Origin: CAUZIZ01 sp965219855
GTDB lineage: Bacteria > Acidobacteriota > UBA6911 > RPQK01 > JAJDTT01
Direction of reading: 5' to 3'
NCBI GenBank assembly: GCA_965219855.1
Contig: CBDCOR010000030.1
Span: 1-64,000 of the forward strand
DNA length: 64,000 nucleotides
Positions 45,567 through 55,374 of the stretch are shown piece after piece. Under the pieces are notes generated by a model, which worked only from the letters and a program-made list of their open reading frames with translations, did not search any database and was not told the origin of the DNA. The position numbers were made by a program, and so were the translations under genes. Within the stretch, counting starts at the first letter, position 1, and each line of letters opens with the position of its first letter.

Positions 45567-45692
45567 TTGGAACCCTATCGACCCTATCGAGAGGAGCTGG
45601 TAGCCGTGGGAGTCGAATCGACCTACAACTGGTACCACGTCGTCCTCAACTGGTTCGAAGAGCTCAAGCGTCTGGTGCCCACCGATAACTGA
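45567..45692 (+). pseudogene. Chimeric remnant: IS110 transposase piece joined to a kinase C-terminal end
   Basis: The first part reads LEPYRPYREELVAVGVESTYNWY, the IS110-type transposase block (LEPYR...VESTYNWYWLVD). It is followed directly by HVVLNWFEELKRLVPTDN and a stop, the invariant end of TolB-type Ser/Thr kinases. Two unrelated gene pieces have been joined by recombination. The kinase part continues exactly where the remnant at 40909-40921 leaves off. Confidence 0.6.
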
Positions 45693-46264
45693 AACGGACC
45701 AGCCTGTATGTCGTCCACTTAATCGTCCAGTCCAGCTTTAGAATATCGTCAGAAATCACTCGATCAGTAGCTACATGCATCTCGAAGAGCACCACTTCTT
45801 TGGGGCCAAAACAACCCTCGATTCTGGTTCTCGGTGACAGCATCCAAAATCATGCCCGGCGCGCCTTGGAAGGACTTCTGGCAATGGTCCACACCGAGAG
45901 CGCTCACGACCAGACCGAGGCTGTCGTTGAGAAGCCTCTCGACCACAGTGGCTTCCTCCCAAATGATGTCGTGCTGACCAGCTATCTGTGGTTTTGCCAA
46001 TTGGCCTTGATCCGTAATCCGGCTTCGGACGAAGTCCGCCGCAAACCAATTCATCGCAGAGGTAGGACCTCTACTATTGAGACGCTATCCATCGAAGGAT
46101 CATGCCGTCAGCTGTGAGCTGGAGATGATCCTGACTAGTGAATTGACCGAGATACGCCGGGGAATCTGCTCGTCTTCAAGTGAGTTGTTGACAGGCGTTG
46201 ACAGAAAGCGGATTTTCTTGCTTTGCCGCGTTTGAAAAACTTCCGTAAACTGGTGAAAATAGGA
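45693..46264. other. Unassigned sequence left of the tRNA-derived junction
   Basis: Overlapping frames on both strands (for example 45800-46117 plus and 45764-46054 minus) look equally possible and match no family I recognise. I see no gene that can be supported here. Confidence 0.4.
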
Positions 46265-46314
46265 TGGTAGCGGGGGCGAGATTTGAACCCGCGACCTTTG
46301 GGTTATGAGCCCAA
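46265..46314 (-). repeat. Partial tRNA-fMet 3' end (attachment-site copy)
   Basis: This 50-base stretch repeats the 3' part of the tRNA-fMet at 49033 (anticodon arm through CCA), with one mismatch, in the same orientation. After it the sequence diverges (GCCCCATCC instead of GAGCTACC). It is the hallmark of an integrative element that used the tRNA 3' end as attachment site: the complete tRNA lies at one end and the fragment at the other. Confidence 0.8.
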
Positions 46315-46926
46315 GCCCCATCCGGAAAACCAGTAACTTAGCGGCACGTACGGTCACATTGGGGAACGCTGGGTAGCGGACGGGAAGCCTGGGGAATTCT
46401 TATTGGACCCATAACGGACCAAAATCGTCCGCCCTGTTCTGTGCCTGGTCAGCAAGACTATCGGGGGAGCCGGAATCTGGTCCATCAGGAAATTCGGCCA
46501 AGCGTGCTGTCGTCTCAACGCAGTCGAGCCAAAGAGCAGCAACAGCAGCCCTTCGCGGGGGCGCATTTCGGGTTGTTTGAATGACCGCTTTCGCCTAGAA
46601 GCGGTCATTCAAGTTTCCTGCGGAAACGTCGAATGAACTACCGCAAACGGCCAAGCGCGGTCATTCAGCGCAGACCGAGCGGTCATGCGACCACGAAGAG
46701 CTTGTGGCTGAAAAGAATGGGTCACCTTTTCGGAAAACGAGGACAAGGATGGCAGTTTCAAGCACACGACCAGCCTCGCCGCGAACGACATTCCGAGTGT
46801 CAGCGGAAAAGGCGGATTGAATTCCGCCTATCCTTCCGATTTCTCTATGTGCCCTCCCTGACATTGCCCTTCCAGACCCAAAGATCTAGTATTGCCACAT
46901 AGACTCCCCGGTAGTCTGGAGGCTCG
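46315..46926. other. Non-coding part of the island
   Basis: About 600 bases without a recognisable gene. It includes the GCGGTCATTC motif in several orientations around 46590-46685 and the second copy of the 31-base hairpin repeat (46803-46833). Confidence 0.4.
46803..46833. repeat. 31-base hairpin repeat, copy B
   Basis: It is identical to 40922-40952 and in the same orientation, with the hairpin AGGCGGA/TCCGCCT. It lies 94 bases before a Ser/Thr kinase start. Confidence 0.8.
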
Positions 46927-47330
46927 TTGATAGGCCAGACCCTCTCCCACTACAAGATCACCTCCAAGCTCGGCGAAGGCGGCATGGGCGAGTTGTATCG
47001 CGCCGAGGACACCACTCTGAGGCGGGAAGTCGCCATCAAGGTCCTGCCGGAGCAGTTCACCCAGGATGCCGAGAGGCTGGCCAGGTTCCAGCGCGAGGCT
47101 CAGCTCCTCGCCTCCCTCAACCACCCTAACATTGCGGCGATCTACGGTCTGGAGAAGGCCGATGGAGTGCGCTTTCTGGTTCTGGAGCTCGTCGAGGGTG
47201 AGACCCTGGCTGAGCGTCTGGCCAGAGGTCCCCTGCCGTGGAGGAGGCTCTGGGAGTCTGCCGCCAGATCGCCGAGGGTCTGGAAGCCGCCCACGAAAGC
47301 GGGATCAGCGGGACCGTTTCAGGAGGGCTT
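46927..47330 (+). pseudogene. Ser/Thr protein kinase, N-terminal remnant with frameshift
   Basis: The frame starts with TTG (IGQTLSHYKITSKLGEGGMGELYRAEDTTLRREVAIKVLP), containing the glycine-rich loop and the catalytic lysine AIK of Pkn-type kinases, and continues through the hinge (LVLELVEGETLAERLARGPLP). A missing G at about 47239 moves the next conserved part (VEEALGVCRQIAEGLEAAHESGI) to another frame. Homology ends before the catalytic HRD motif. It is inactive. Confidence 0.8.
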
Positions 47331-48410
47331 TTTCTTAACCACCCGGCTTTCCTTTCTTTATCAGGGGTTCCATCTACAATCACTGAAGCGTGCGCTCCGG
47401 CTTTATGAGCAAGAGTCGCGGGAGCCATTGGGCTCCTCCCGACTTGGAGAGTATGTTCAGCGTTGGCAGAAATGCGCACCCCTTTGGTTGGTGGGGGGCT
47501 CCGGACGGCAGCACCGGGTCATGGCATGAGGGACGCCCCGCGAGTCCCCCTCCGGCACCGGCCGGGAGGTTCCTGGGGGCGAGTCGGCTACCACGGGGGG
47601 GGCCGGACCTGGATGGTGAAACTCTCGGCCGCGCGCGGGCCGGCCACCTGGACGACGGCGGGGAAGCCTCGTAGGATGCTTCGCCTGACCGGGGGGGGGT
47701 GCCGGATTCGGACCACACGCGCATGTGGGGAAGTAGGCATAGGGGGGCTCGGGGAGCTGGGCGGGGCCGGGGAATAACTCGCGGCACTCTGAATTGATCA
47801 GCGCAGTCGGGCCACTACGGGTATCGAAATAGGCGATGCAAACCTCTCTCCGGCGGTCTGTAGTGTTGACGATGTTTGTCGTCACCATCGCGCCGGCCCC
47901 TATCGGACCCTCGCGGGCCGTACGGCTAAGGCGGGAAACTGTTCGAACGTCATCCGGGCGGCGCCCGGCCAACGGTGACGGCGGCGAACCGCATCAGTGC
48001 CAAAATAGAGGTTGTCCAGAGCCACCTGCCTCGGATCATTCTTTTAACCATCGTCTCTCTCCTTGAATCTAAATACCTCACGTTTCCCCGAGCCAGGGGC
48101 TGCTCGCGAGTCTATCACCAATTTCGGTCAGAGGGTAAGCGATTTTTTAGGGGATTTTCATCCTGAGTGCGGGAAACTACGGGTCAGGCCGCAGCCGGGG
48201 CCATCTCGCTCTGTTTGTAGCATTATCTTACCACTTACTCTGAAATTCCCTCACCACGTCTTGGCCGAAGATGGAATGCTCCGGAACGGTGACAGCCTTG
48301 AGGATCGGGTCGCGTCGCTCGCTGCGGTCGAGTTGCACCCTGGGGTCCCGTGGGCCCAGTCGGTCCCGGTGGGCCAACCGGTCTTTCGTACTGGAAGCGC
48401 AGGCCGATTA
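47331..48410. other. GC-homopolymer-rich sequence without recognisable genes
   Basis: The stretch contains long G runs (for example 47597-47602 and 47689-47699) and overlapping random frames on both strands with no domain. It differs in texture from its surroundings. It may be decayed mobile DNA or poorly assembled sequence. Confidence 0.45.
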
Positions 48411-48917
48411 CCTGGGCGAGATTTGAGCCTCCCCGCGGCCGATCACGCTACTCCTACAGCTCTTACCTGAAAGAGTGGTTGTTGCCCTTCTTCGGAGAAT
48501 GGCAATTGACGGAGATAACTCCTCTTGTTGTGGGAGAATTCATGGATTTCCTGAGTTCGCAGCGATCGTCTCGCAACAGTCCGCACGGATTGTCTCGCAA
48601 GTACCAGCGCAACATCTACAGCCTCGTCAAGGTCATCTTCGATGTGGCCGTGGAGAACAGGCTGCTTCGTGAGAGCCCGATCCGCCCCAAGCTGCACCGG
48701 CCTAAGCTCACATCTAAGGTGTCATGCATTCCGACATCTGGCCGCTTCCATCATCCACCAACAGACAGGAAGCCTAAAACTTGCCCAGAAGCAACTGCGT
48801 CATGCGAACATTGCTGTCACGAGCGAGGTCTACACACACGTGTTGGACGCGGACCTGGAGAGAACTGCCTCGATTCTCCAGCAGGCCCTGGGAAGTCCTG
48901 TGGTAGGAACGTGGTAG
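48411..48917 (+). pseudogene. Tyrosine integrase remnant with internal deletion
   Basis: One frame encodes the core-binding domain (YLKEWLLPFFGEWQLTEITPLVVGEFMDFL, RKYQRNIYSLVKVIFDVAVENRLL). A different frame (48700-48917) encodes the C-terminal catalytic end, with CHAFRHLAAS (the H-x-x-R box), QKQLRHANIAVTSEVYTHV and the nucleophile tyrosine. About 150 residues with the first arginine and lysine are missing between them. It lies about 115 bases from the tRNA, the expected place for a tRNA-targeting integrase. Confidence 0.8.
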
Positions 48918-49032
48918 AAAGCGGCTCTGGGAAGTCTTAGCCCCAGAAGACCAAAGCAACAGTAAGAAATGGCTCATCCCCGCAAACCCAACAAAAAAAG
49001 CCACCTACCGGTGGCCGCCTGTGCATTGGGTT

Positions 49033-49109
<77 letters not shown>

Positions 49110-49126
49110 TCACTGACTGAGTGAAA

Positions 49127-49155
49127 ATGGTAAAGAATGGACTTCGGCTTGTCAA
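49127..49155 (-). promoter_or_regulatory. Promoter of the initiator tRNA
   Basis: On the minus strand TTGACA (49155-49150) and TACCAT (49132-49127) are separated by 17 bases, about 18 bases upstream of the tRNA 5' end. This is a near-consensus sigma70 promoter for the tRNA. Confidence 0.7.
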
Positions 49156-49248
49156 GTCTGCCTGGTCGGTGGTAGGACGGTAATGAGGGTGCTGACCCGA
49201 TTCTGGACCGAATTACTTGCCTATCGCCGAGACCTGGAGTCCATCAGC

Positions 49249-50100
49249 TCAGGTTCCCGACTTGGGCTTGTCCTCCGACGTTTCGCCCTCCTCCTCGGAG
49301 TCCTTAACGCAGCGAAAACCGATACCGTACTGAGACTTGGGCAGGAAAGCGGCTCGCGTGTAGAGGGGCATGCTGGAACCCTTCATTGCATAGGAGCCTC
49401 CCCTGGTGGACATGTACCCTCGCCTGAAAGAGCGATCTCGTGCGACCGGGCTCTTCTTGTAAGGCTTCAGTTTTTCCGACGTCCACTCCTGCAGGTTGCC
49501 CATCATGTCGTAGACGCCGTACCCACTCTTGTCTGATTCGAAGCGCCCTACCTCGACGGTGTCCTTATAGCCCATCTCGTTGCAGTTGGACTTGCTGGGG
49601 TCATATTTGTCCCCCCAGGGAAAGATCGAGTTCTCCGGACCGCGGGCGGCTCTCTCCCATTCAGCCTCCGTTGGGAGTCGCCCACCGATGTGTTCGCAGT
49701 AGGTCTTGGCATCATCCCAGGTCACGTTGGCGACCGGATAGTCTTCCTTGCCAATCGAGTAGTACCGCCGCCAGTCACCCTCCGGGCGAAACTTGGTTTC
49801 GATGAGAAACCTGGACCACTGCCCGTTGGTGACTTCAAATACGTCGATGTGGTAGGGCTTCTCAATCTTGACCTGGTGGGCCGGAGACGCCAGGGGAAGC
49901 CCTCCCGCTGCGGGCTTCTCATCCGATCCCATCGTGAATTCGCCGGCAGGAATAAGGACCATGTCTCCTGGTTTCGGCTTGGCAGGCATCTCCTCAGCCG
50001 GAGCCTCGACCACCGGTGGAGGTGCTTCCTCGCAGCCCAGCGTAAAGAGAGTCAAGATCAAACAACCCAAGAAAAGGTAGGGAACCATTCTGTTTATCAT
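49249..50100 (-). CDS. Formylglycine-generating-enzyme/SUMF1-like lipoprotein
   Basis: The 283-residue protein starts with a lipoprotein signal (LILTLFTLGC) and a Pro/Glu linker, then a complete FGE-sulfatase domain (MVLIPAGEFTMGSDE, HIDVFEVTNGQWSRFL, PVANVTWDDAKTYCEHIGGRLPTEAEWERAARG, GVYDMMGNLQEWTSE, TRGGSY, YGIGFRCV). The catalytic cysteine pair of true formylglycine enzymes is not evident, so it may be a binding or scaffold member of this C-lectin-like family. It reads towards the tRNA. Confidence 0.88.
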   Translation of the reverse strand: MINRMVPYLFLGCLILTLFTLGCEEAPPPVVEAPAEEMPAKPKPGDMVLIPAGEFTMGSDEKPAAGGLPLASPAHQVKIEKPYHIDVFEVTNGQWSRFLIETKFRPEGDWRRYYSIGKEDYPVANVTWDDAKTYCEHIGGRLPTEAEWERAARGPENSIFPWGDKYDPSKSNCNEMGYKDTVEVGRFESDKSGYGVYDMMGNLQEWTSEKLKPYKKSPVARDRSFRRGYMSTRGGSYAMKGSSMPLYTRAAFLPKSQYGIGFRCVKDSEEEGETSEDKPKSGT

Positions 50101-50194
50101 TTGACTTTCTTATATCACTCAGAGTACGCCCTGACAATAGATAGATAGGGAGATGGGGACCAGGAGAACCCACGCAGAGAACTTCGGGCCCGAT

Positions 50195-51165
50195 TTACTC
50201 GTCCTTGCCTGCCAGCGTGCCCAGCAAGAGCCCGGGGAAGCGCGACTTGCCCCTGTCCTCTCCAGAGATTCCGTAGAAGGTCCCTTGGTGGTAGAGAAAC
50301 TTGGTATCGGCGAGTCCCGGTTGGAACTTGGAAACCAGCGTGTACTCGTCCTTGGAAGGATCGTATCGGTAGACCGTGTCTAGAAAACGATCGCTGTAGC
50401 CACCCAGAGATAGATATTTGCATCCACCGCCTCTGCCCACCAGGCCCGGACCTGCTGGGGAGCTGGCTTGAGCGTCGTCCAGGTTTCGGTGATCGTGTCT
50501 AGACGGTAGGCATCGTCCAAATTCTGAAGAGGACCTCCCAGTCGCTGGGTCACTCCCCCGAACAGGTAGACCGAAGAGCCGGCGGCTGCCGCAGCCTGGA
50601 TCGTCCTGGGCGGACCTGGGAAAGGGGGCAGACGCTCCCACTTCCAGTCGCGGACATCCGCCATCCAGGCTTCATTGGTGCCCTTCGACAAGTCGTCCAT
50701 TTCTGGGGTTCCAGCCAGCAGATAGACTCTGGAATCCACCGAGACTGCCGATGTGAAGAAGAGGGGTACCAGCGTCTTTGCCACCGTCAACCACTGCCGA
50801 TCGACCAACTTGTAGACGTTGCGCTGGGGGACGGTTCCGTTTCCCCCACCCATCAAGTAGAGCGTTCCGTCGACGCGTACCATTCCTCCGTAGGCCAGGG
50901 GTTGGGGCAACGAAGGCCACTCCGACCATTCACTGGTGTGCGGATTGTAGAAGTCCACTCTATCGGTCCACAGTTTTTCTCCCGCTTTCCAGTGGGCTCC
51001 ACCTGCTACGAGGACTCCGCCCTGGAAGGCTGCTGCGAAGTATCCGCCCCTGGGTAGAGGGATATCTGGTCCCCTCTTCCAAGTGATGTTGTGCGAGGAG
51101 GAACGAGGTGCGATGGAGAGTAGCAGCATCAGAGCTGCGAAAACTCTCGCGGTTTTGGAGCTCAT
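50195..51165 (-). pseudogene. Secreted Kelch-repeat protein, frameshifted
   Basis: A signal peptide (VFAALMLLLSIAPRSSS) is followed by Kelch blades (GGYFAAAFQGGVLVAGG, VRVDGTLYLMGGG, AAAAGSSVYLFGG). The first frame runs to AEAVDANIYLW and stops at 50380. The last blade (LGGYSDRFLDTVYRYDPSKDEY...GISGEDRGKSRFPG) continues in another frame to 50195. One missing base near 50417 accounts for the break. With it the protein would have about 323 residues and form a beta-propeller. Confidence 0.75.
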
Positions 51166-51270
51166 TGTGTTTCTTCGGGTTTTTTGGGGAAAAGGGTCTC
51201 TCTTTGTGTTCGGGAACTCTCTATGTTCGCGGTGCCGGTGCTACTGGCGGCTCTCGAAGATGGGCCGGCA

Positions 51271-52041
51271 TCAATGCATTACTTCACCGCCGGAGATGTT
51301 CAGGGCTTGACCGGTAATGTTGGCGGCCGCCGGTGAGATCAGAAAGTAGACGAAGTCGGCAATCCTTGCCGGCGGGATGAGCTCGCCCAGGGGTATGTCC
51401 TTCAGAACCGCCTCCTCAAGCTGTTTATAGCTAGAACCCTCCAGCCGGGCACTCTCCTCTATATCCGCTCTGGCCATACCGGTTTCGGTCCAGCCCGGAC
51501 AGAACGCATTCACCGTGATCTTTCGAGGAGCCACTTCCAGCGCCAGCGCACGCGTGAAGCCAATCACCGCGTGTTTGGAAGCACAGTAGGCAGTGCAACC
51601 AGCAGTCCCGACCTTGCCCGAAATCGAGGCGATGTTGACGATGCGGCGCCCCATCGGCATCCCCAGGAGGGCTCTCTGGGTGCAGAAGTAGACGCCGTTG
51701 AGATTCGTTGCCAGGATCTCATGCCAGATCGCGTCTCCTGACTCAGCGATCGGATTTCGCTTCGAAACGCCGCCATTATTTACCAGGATGTCGACCGTTT
51801 CATAGTGATCCAGTATCGCCTGGACTACTTGATCGACCTGCCCTCGCTGGCTCACATCGCAGAGATGGGCGCTTACGACCATCCCTTCTTGGCTCATCGC
51901 CCGGGAGGTTCCCTCTAGGTTCTCCTGATCCCTGTCGCAGATCGCGACCCGGACGCCCTCCTCTCCCAACTTGAAGGCAACGGCTCGCCCGATTCCGCTT
52001 CCAGCGCCCGTAACCAGTGCAACCGGCTGTCGCGATTTCAT
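51271..52041 (-). CDS. Short-chain dehydrogenase/reductase
   Basis: This 256-residue classical SDR has the NAD(P)-binding TGAGSGIG (about residues 11-18), DVSQRGQVDQ, NNGG, the catalytic serine in VNIASISG, and YCASK with the catalytic Tyr and Lys. An aspartate after strand 2 (AICDRD) favours NAD. Substrate specificity cannot be read from the sequence. It lies 39 bases after the DUF3830 gene and may be co-transcribed with it. Confidence 0.93.
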   Translation of the reverse strand: MKSRQPVALVTGAGSGIGRAVAFKLGEEGVRVAICDRDQENLEGTSRAMSQEGMVVSAHLCDVSQRGQVDQVVQAILDHYETVDILVNNGGVSKRNPIAESGDAIWHEILATNLNGVYFCTQRALLGMPMGRRIVNIASISGKVGTAGCTAYCASKHAVIGFTRALALEVAPRKITVNAFCPGWTETGMARADIEESARLEGSSYKQLEEAVLKDIPLGELIPPARIADFVYFLISPAAANITGQALNISGGEVMH

Positions 52042-52080
52042 TCTGGATCTGCCCGGACAGCTGGAGGTCGAACGGAGCAG

Positions 52081-52605
52081 CTAGTCCTGGTCGAGGCCCC
52101 ACTCCTTCAACTCCTCGCCCTCCAATCGACGATAGGTCATCCGCTCCCCTGCGAAACCCTCTCTCCAAACGTTGTGGCCCGCCTCGGTCACGGCTTCCAT
52201 GTTTCTGACGATGCGGGCGAACACGTTGCCGGGACCCAGGCCCTCACGGGGAGACAGCAGAAGATTGTAGTGGTCGTAGAAGACCGCGAGATCGATGACT
52301 CCTCGACCGTCGCGAATGAGGTGCCGAGCATCGCTGGACAGGGCAACTCCCGGCGCAAGATAGAAGTACATGACGTCGCCGGAAGCGGGAACGATAGTCC
52401 TGTGCTCGGGTCCCGGCTCTTCCTGGGCAAAAGCCGAAACCAGCGCGTAGATCTCGTTACTGGCATACTTGGCGTGGTAGACCCCTCCGGTCTGCGGGAG
52501 AGCGTCCCACACGGCATCACAGGTCCGGGGCGCCTGCTCATCCAGTAGCTGGGCGGCACAGTGAACGTCGCGTTTTTCGAGGACTATTTCAATATAGCGG
52601 GACAT
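52081..52605 (-). CDS. DUF3830-family protein (cyclophilin-like fold)
   Basis: The 174-residue protein has features of DUF3830: RYIEIVLEKRDVHCAAQLLDEQAPRTCDAVWDALP, then KYASNEIYALV, SGDVMYFYLAPG and IDLAVFYDHYNLLLSP. Members are small enzymes of unknown function often encoded with amidohydrolases and SDRs; here it precedes an SDR on the same strand. Confidence 0.88.
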   Translation of the reverse strand: MSRYIEIVLEKRDVHCAAQLLDEQAPRTCDAVWDALPQTGGVYHAKYASNEIYALVSAFAQEEPGPEHRTIVPASGDVMYFYLAPGVALSSDARHLIRDGRGVIDLAVFYDHYNLLLSPREGLGPGNVFARIVRNMEAVTEAGHNVWREGFAGERMTYRRLEGEELKEWGLDQD

Positions 52606-52899
52606 TGGGTTACTCCTTTATCGATAAGGGCGGTTTGAGAGTCAACGAAGTGCAGAAGTAGCACTGAGATCTGGAGAAGTCAACTGAAAGCGAGGATCCT
52701 CCTTCTGTACGCAACCCCTTCAGAGTTGAAATCCAAGGGGTAGCATCGTTGACCCAGGGTTCGGAAACCCTGGGCTGACAGACGGAATCCCTTCAGGATT
52801 CACCTCTTTGCGACTTTCAACCGGACAGAAGTGACACTGTACTTGGTTTGACTTGATCCGGGTCGCTGTCTAACAATCAGGTCCGAAAGCAGATCCTCG
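52606..52899. repeat. Intergenic region with two small hairpins
   Basis: The 290-base gap separates divergent genes. It contains CCCAGGGTT...AACCCTGGG (52753-52774) and GAATCC-CTTCA-GGATTC (52785-52801), hairpins of the kind found in repetitive extragenic elements. Promoters for both genes should lie here; none is clear. Confidence 0.5.
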
Positions 52900-53850
52900 A
52901 TGAAGAAGGCCCTCCTCGTGCTGCTGCCTCTCACTGGTTGGCTCGCCTTGCCTGCTTCAAACACCCCTCAGAAGCAGCAACCGGAATCCAGGAAGCTACT
53001 GATTGCCGGTTCTGATTCCGGCTACGTCGATCCCCGCTCGTGTGGTAGTTGCCACGCCGAGATCCAACAGACCTATCGCCACACGGGAATGGCAAGAGCC
53101 TTCTACCCACTCAATTCGAAGAATGCTGTCGAGGACTTTTCCGATGCTAGTATCTTCTACCACCAGGCCTCCAACTGCTACTACAAGATGTTTCAACGCG
53201 ATGGCGGATACTACCAGCGACGCCACCAGCTCGACGCTGAGGGCCAGGAAGTGAACGTGGTGGAGAAGGAGATTCACTTCGTTCTCGGATCGGGGAATCA
53301 CGGACGCACCTACCTTCACCGAACTGCGGAGGGGGCTCTACTCCAACTGCCACTCGGATGGTATGCCCGGAAAGAGGGATATTGGGGAATGAGTCCCGGC
53401 TATGATCGGCCGAATCACAAGGGCTTTCGGCGCCGCGTCAACCACGCCTGCATGTTCTGCCACAATGGATATCCCAAGATCGAACCCGGGTCGGATGCTA
53501 GCGGATCGGACCCCGTATTCCCTAGCGAACTTGCCGAAGGGATCGACTGCCAGCGCTGCCACGGGCCAGGCCGACGGCATATCGAGCTGGTGAAGCAGGG
53601 TGAGCTGAAAGAGGCCCGCCTAGCAGTCGTGAATCCGGCAACACTGAGTCCACGAAGGCAGCTGGAAGTGTGCCTGCAGTGCCATCTGGAGTCCACTACC
53701 TCGCCACTCCCTGCCATGCTGCGCCGCTACGAGCGTTCGGCTTTCTCTTTCCGGCCAGGTGAGCCTCTAGGCCAGTACATGCTGCACTTCGAGCGCAAAC
53801 GTGCCAGCGGAGACGGCATTGACGTCAACCATGCCGGTTATCGCCGTTGA
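52900..53850 (+). pseudogene. Multihaem cytochrome c (four CxxCH), C-terminally truncated
   Basis: The 316-residue frame starts with a signal peptide (ALLVLLPLTGWLALPAS) and contains CGSCH, CMFCH, CQRCH and CLQCH. The segment SELAEGIDCQRCHGPGRRHIE is typical of cytochrome/TPR proteins from Acidobacteriota-like genomes. These normally continue with a TPR domain after the point where this frame ends (FERKRASG...NHAGYRR). Here it runs straight into a phosphotriesterase fragment, so the TPR half has been lost. Confidence 0.8.
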
Positions 53851-54154
53851 GCGTGGTGCCTACGTTGAATTCGACCTTCTGGGTGAGTTTGCCATGCTGC
53901 GGAAGCGGGTAACTGCCGCCCATGTGGGGGAGGGTATCCTGGAGTTGATCAAGATGGGCTACCTGAAGCGAATCCTTCTCTCACAAGACGTAGACCGGAA
54001 GATCTTTCTCAAGTCCTATGGAGGGATGGGCTATTCGTTCGTTTTGGAGCAGTTTGTCCCTCACCTGCTGAAGAAAAGCGTCACCCAGGCACAGATCCGT
54101 ACTCTCGTGGAAGAGAATCCGCAGAGAGTGCTGACTTTTACCGAGCCTAGATGA
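53838..54154 (+). pseudogene. Phosphotriesterase-family C-terminal fragment
   Basis: The frame begins VERGAYVEFDLLGEF and contains GYLKRILLSQDVDRKIFLKSYGGMGYSF and LVEENPQRVLTF, the end of a phosphotriesterase-like TIM barrel, including the metal-binding Asp of SQDV. The N-terminal HxH part is missing. It overlaps the truncated cytochrome by about 10 bases at a deletion junction. Confidence 0.8.
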
Positions 54155-54220
54155 AGATCCGAGAAATCTGGTAGGATTGCTCCTCCTTCGACTCGGTGGC
54201 TTTTTCTGGAGAAAACAACA

Positions 54221-55261
54221 ATGAACGATACCCTTCCCTTGCTTCCCACTTCCGTCATCGGCAGCCACGCTACCCCTTCCTGGTTATGGACTGCTCTGGA
54301 CGCCATCAAGGAGGGCAAGTACGGCCAGACGGATATTCGCGAGACCTTCGATGACGCGGTCAATCTGGCAATCCTGGACATGGAGAAAGCCGATGTCGAC
54401 ATCATCACCGACGGGGAGATGCGGCGCTGGTATTTCGTCCAGAGCTTTTACAAGCGAATGCAGGGAATCGAGCCGGATGAGCCTCTACGCAAAGTAGGTC
54501 TGTACGGCTACGACTCGGTGCCGCGCTATCGTCTCAAAGAGAAGGTGACCGTTCCCCAGGGACTGGGTATCGTGGAAGAGTTCCAGTACCTGAAACGGCA
54601 GACGAACAGGCGACTGAAAGCGACCTGCCCAGGACCTCTCACCATCTCCATCCACATTCGGAACGACGCCGTCGGCGAGTTCTATAAGGATCGGATGGAA
54701 CTCTTCTGGGAGTTCGCCGAAGTGATTAACCAGGAACTCAAGACCCTGGTCGAGAACGGCGCCGATTACATTCAGCTGGACGAGCCATCCTTCGCCATTA
54801 TTCCGGGACAGTTGAAGGAGTATGTAGCGCTTTTCAACCGCTGTGTCGAGGGAGTCGATGCCAAGATCGGATTCCACATCTGCTTTGGCAACCTGGCCTC
54901 TCGTCCTCGCGGCAAACGTCAGTTCGGGTGGATGCTCCCAGAGCTTCTAGAGTCGAAGTGCGACCAGTTCATCCTCGAGTTTGCAAACCGCGAAATGGCC
55001 GAGTTGGAGCTCTGTAAGGAACTCGCCCAGGAGCGAGAGATCGGAGTAGGCGTCATCGACATCAAATCCTTCTATCGGGAGACCCCTGAGGACGTAGCCG
55101 AGCTGATCCGGCGGTCGTTGGAATACGTTCCGGCGGAGAAACTGTGGATTGTTCCTGACTGTGGTTTTTTTCAGCTTCCTCGCTGGATCACGGTGAAGAA
55201 ACTCGAGAGCATGGTGGCGGGCACCAAGATCGTGCGACAAGAACTCACAGGGTCGGCGTAG
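54221..55261 (+). CDS. MetE-like (cobalamin-independent methionine synthase C-terminal) protein, copy 1
   Basis: This 346-residue TIM-barrel protein has features of the short MetE C-terminal homologues: PTSVIGSHATPSWLW, ADVDIITDGEMRR, GADYIQLDEPSFA, then the zinc ligands in FHICFGN (His and Cys at about 221 and 223) and PDCGFFQLPR near the C-terminus. Such stand-alone enzymes transfer methyl groups or act on other thiol substrates. The first two thirds are nearly identical to copy 2 at 59612. A thioesterase gene follows after 113 bases. Confidence 0.9.
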   Translation: MNDTLPLLPTSVIGSHATPSWLWTALDAIKEGKYGQTDIRETFDDAVNLAILDMEKADVDIITDGEMRRWYFVQSFYKRMQGIEPDEPLRKVGLYGYDSVPRYRLKEKVTVPQGLGIVEEFQYLKRQTNRRLKATCPGPLTISIHIRNDAVGEFYKDRMELFWEFAEVINQELKTLVENGADYIQLDEPSFAIIPGQLKEYVALFNRCVEGVDAKIGFHICFGNLASRPRGKRQFGWMLPELLESKCDQFILEFANREMAELELCKELAQEREIGVGVIDIKSFYRETPEDVAELIRRSLEYVPAEKLWIVPDCGFFQLPRWITVKKLESMVAGTKIVRQELTGSA

Positions 55262-55374
55262 AGCCCCCTCAATAAATGAACAGTTCACGACCGCCTCGAA
55301 CATCAAGAGAGGTCAATCCCAACGGGATTGACCTTCCTCAAGAGTCTTCGAGAGACGCCAAACAAGGGAACAGA

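Noticed and set aside
45764..46117. Coding genes on either strand in this gap
   Set aside because: Frames on both strands overlap completely and neither matches a family I recognise.
47457..47972. Minus-strand open frame in the GC-rich patch
   Set aside because: It is proline- and arginine-rich low-complexity translation, typical of GC-rich non-coding DNA.
49249..50100. True formylglycine-generating enzyme for sulfatases
   Set aside because: The FGE fold is present but the catalytic cysteine pair is not evident, and no sulfatase gene is nearby.
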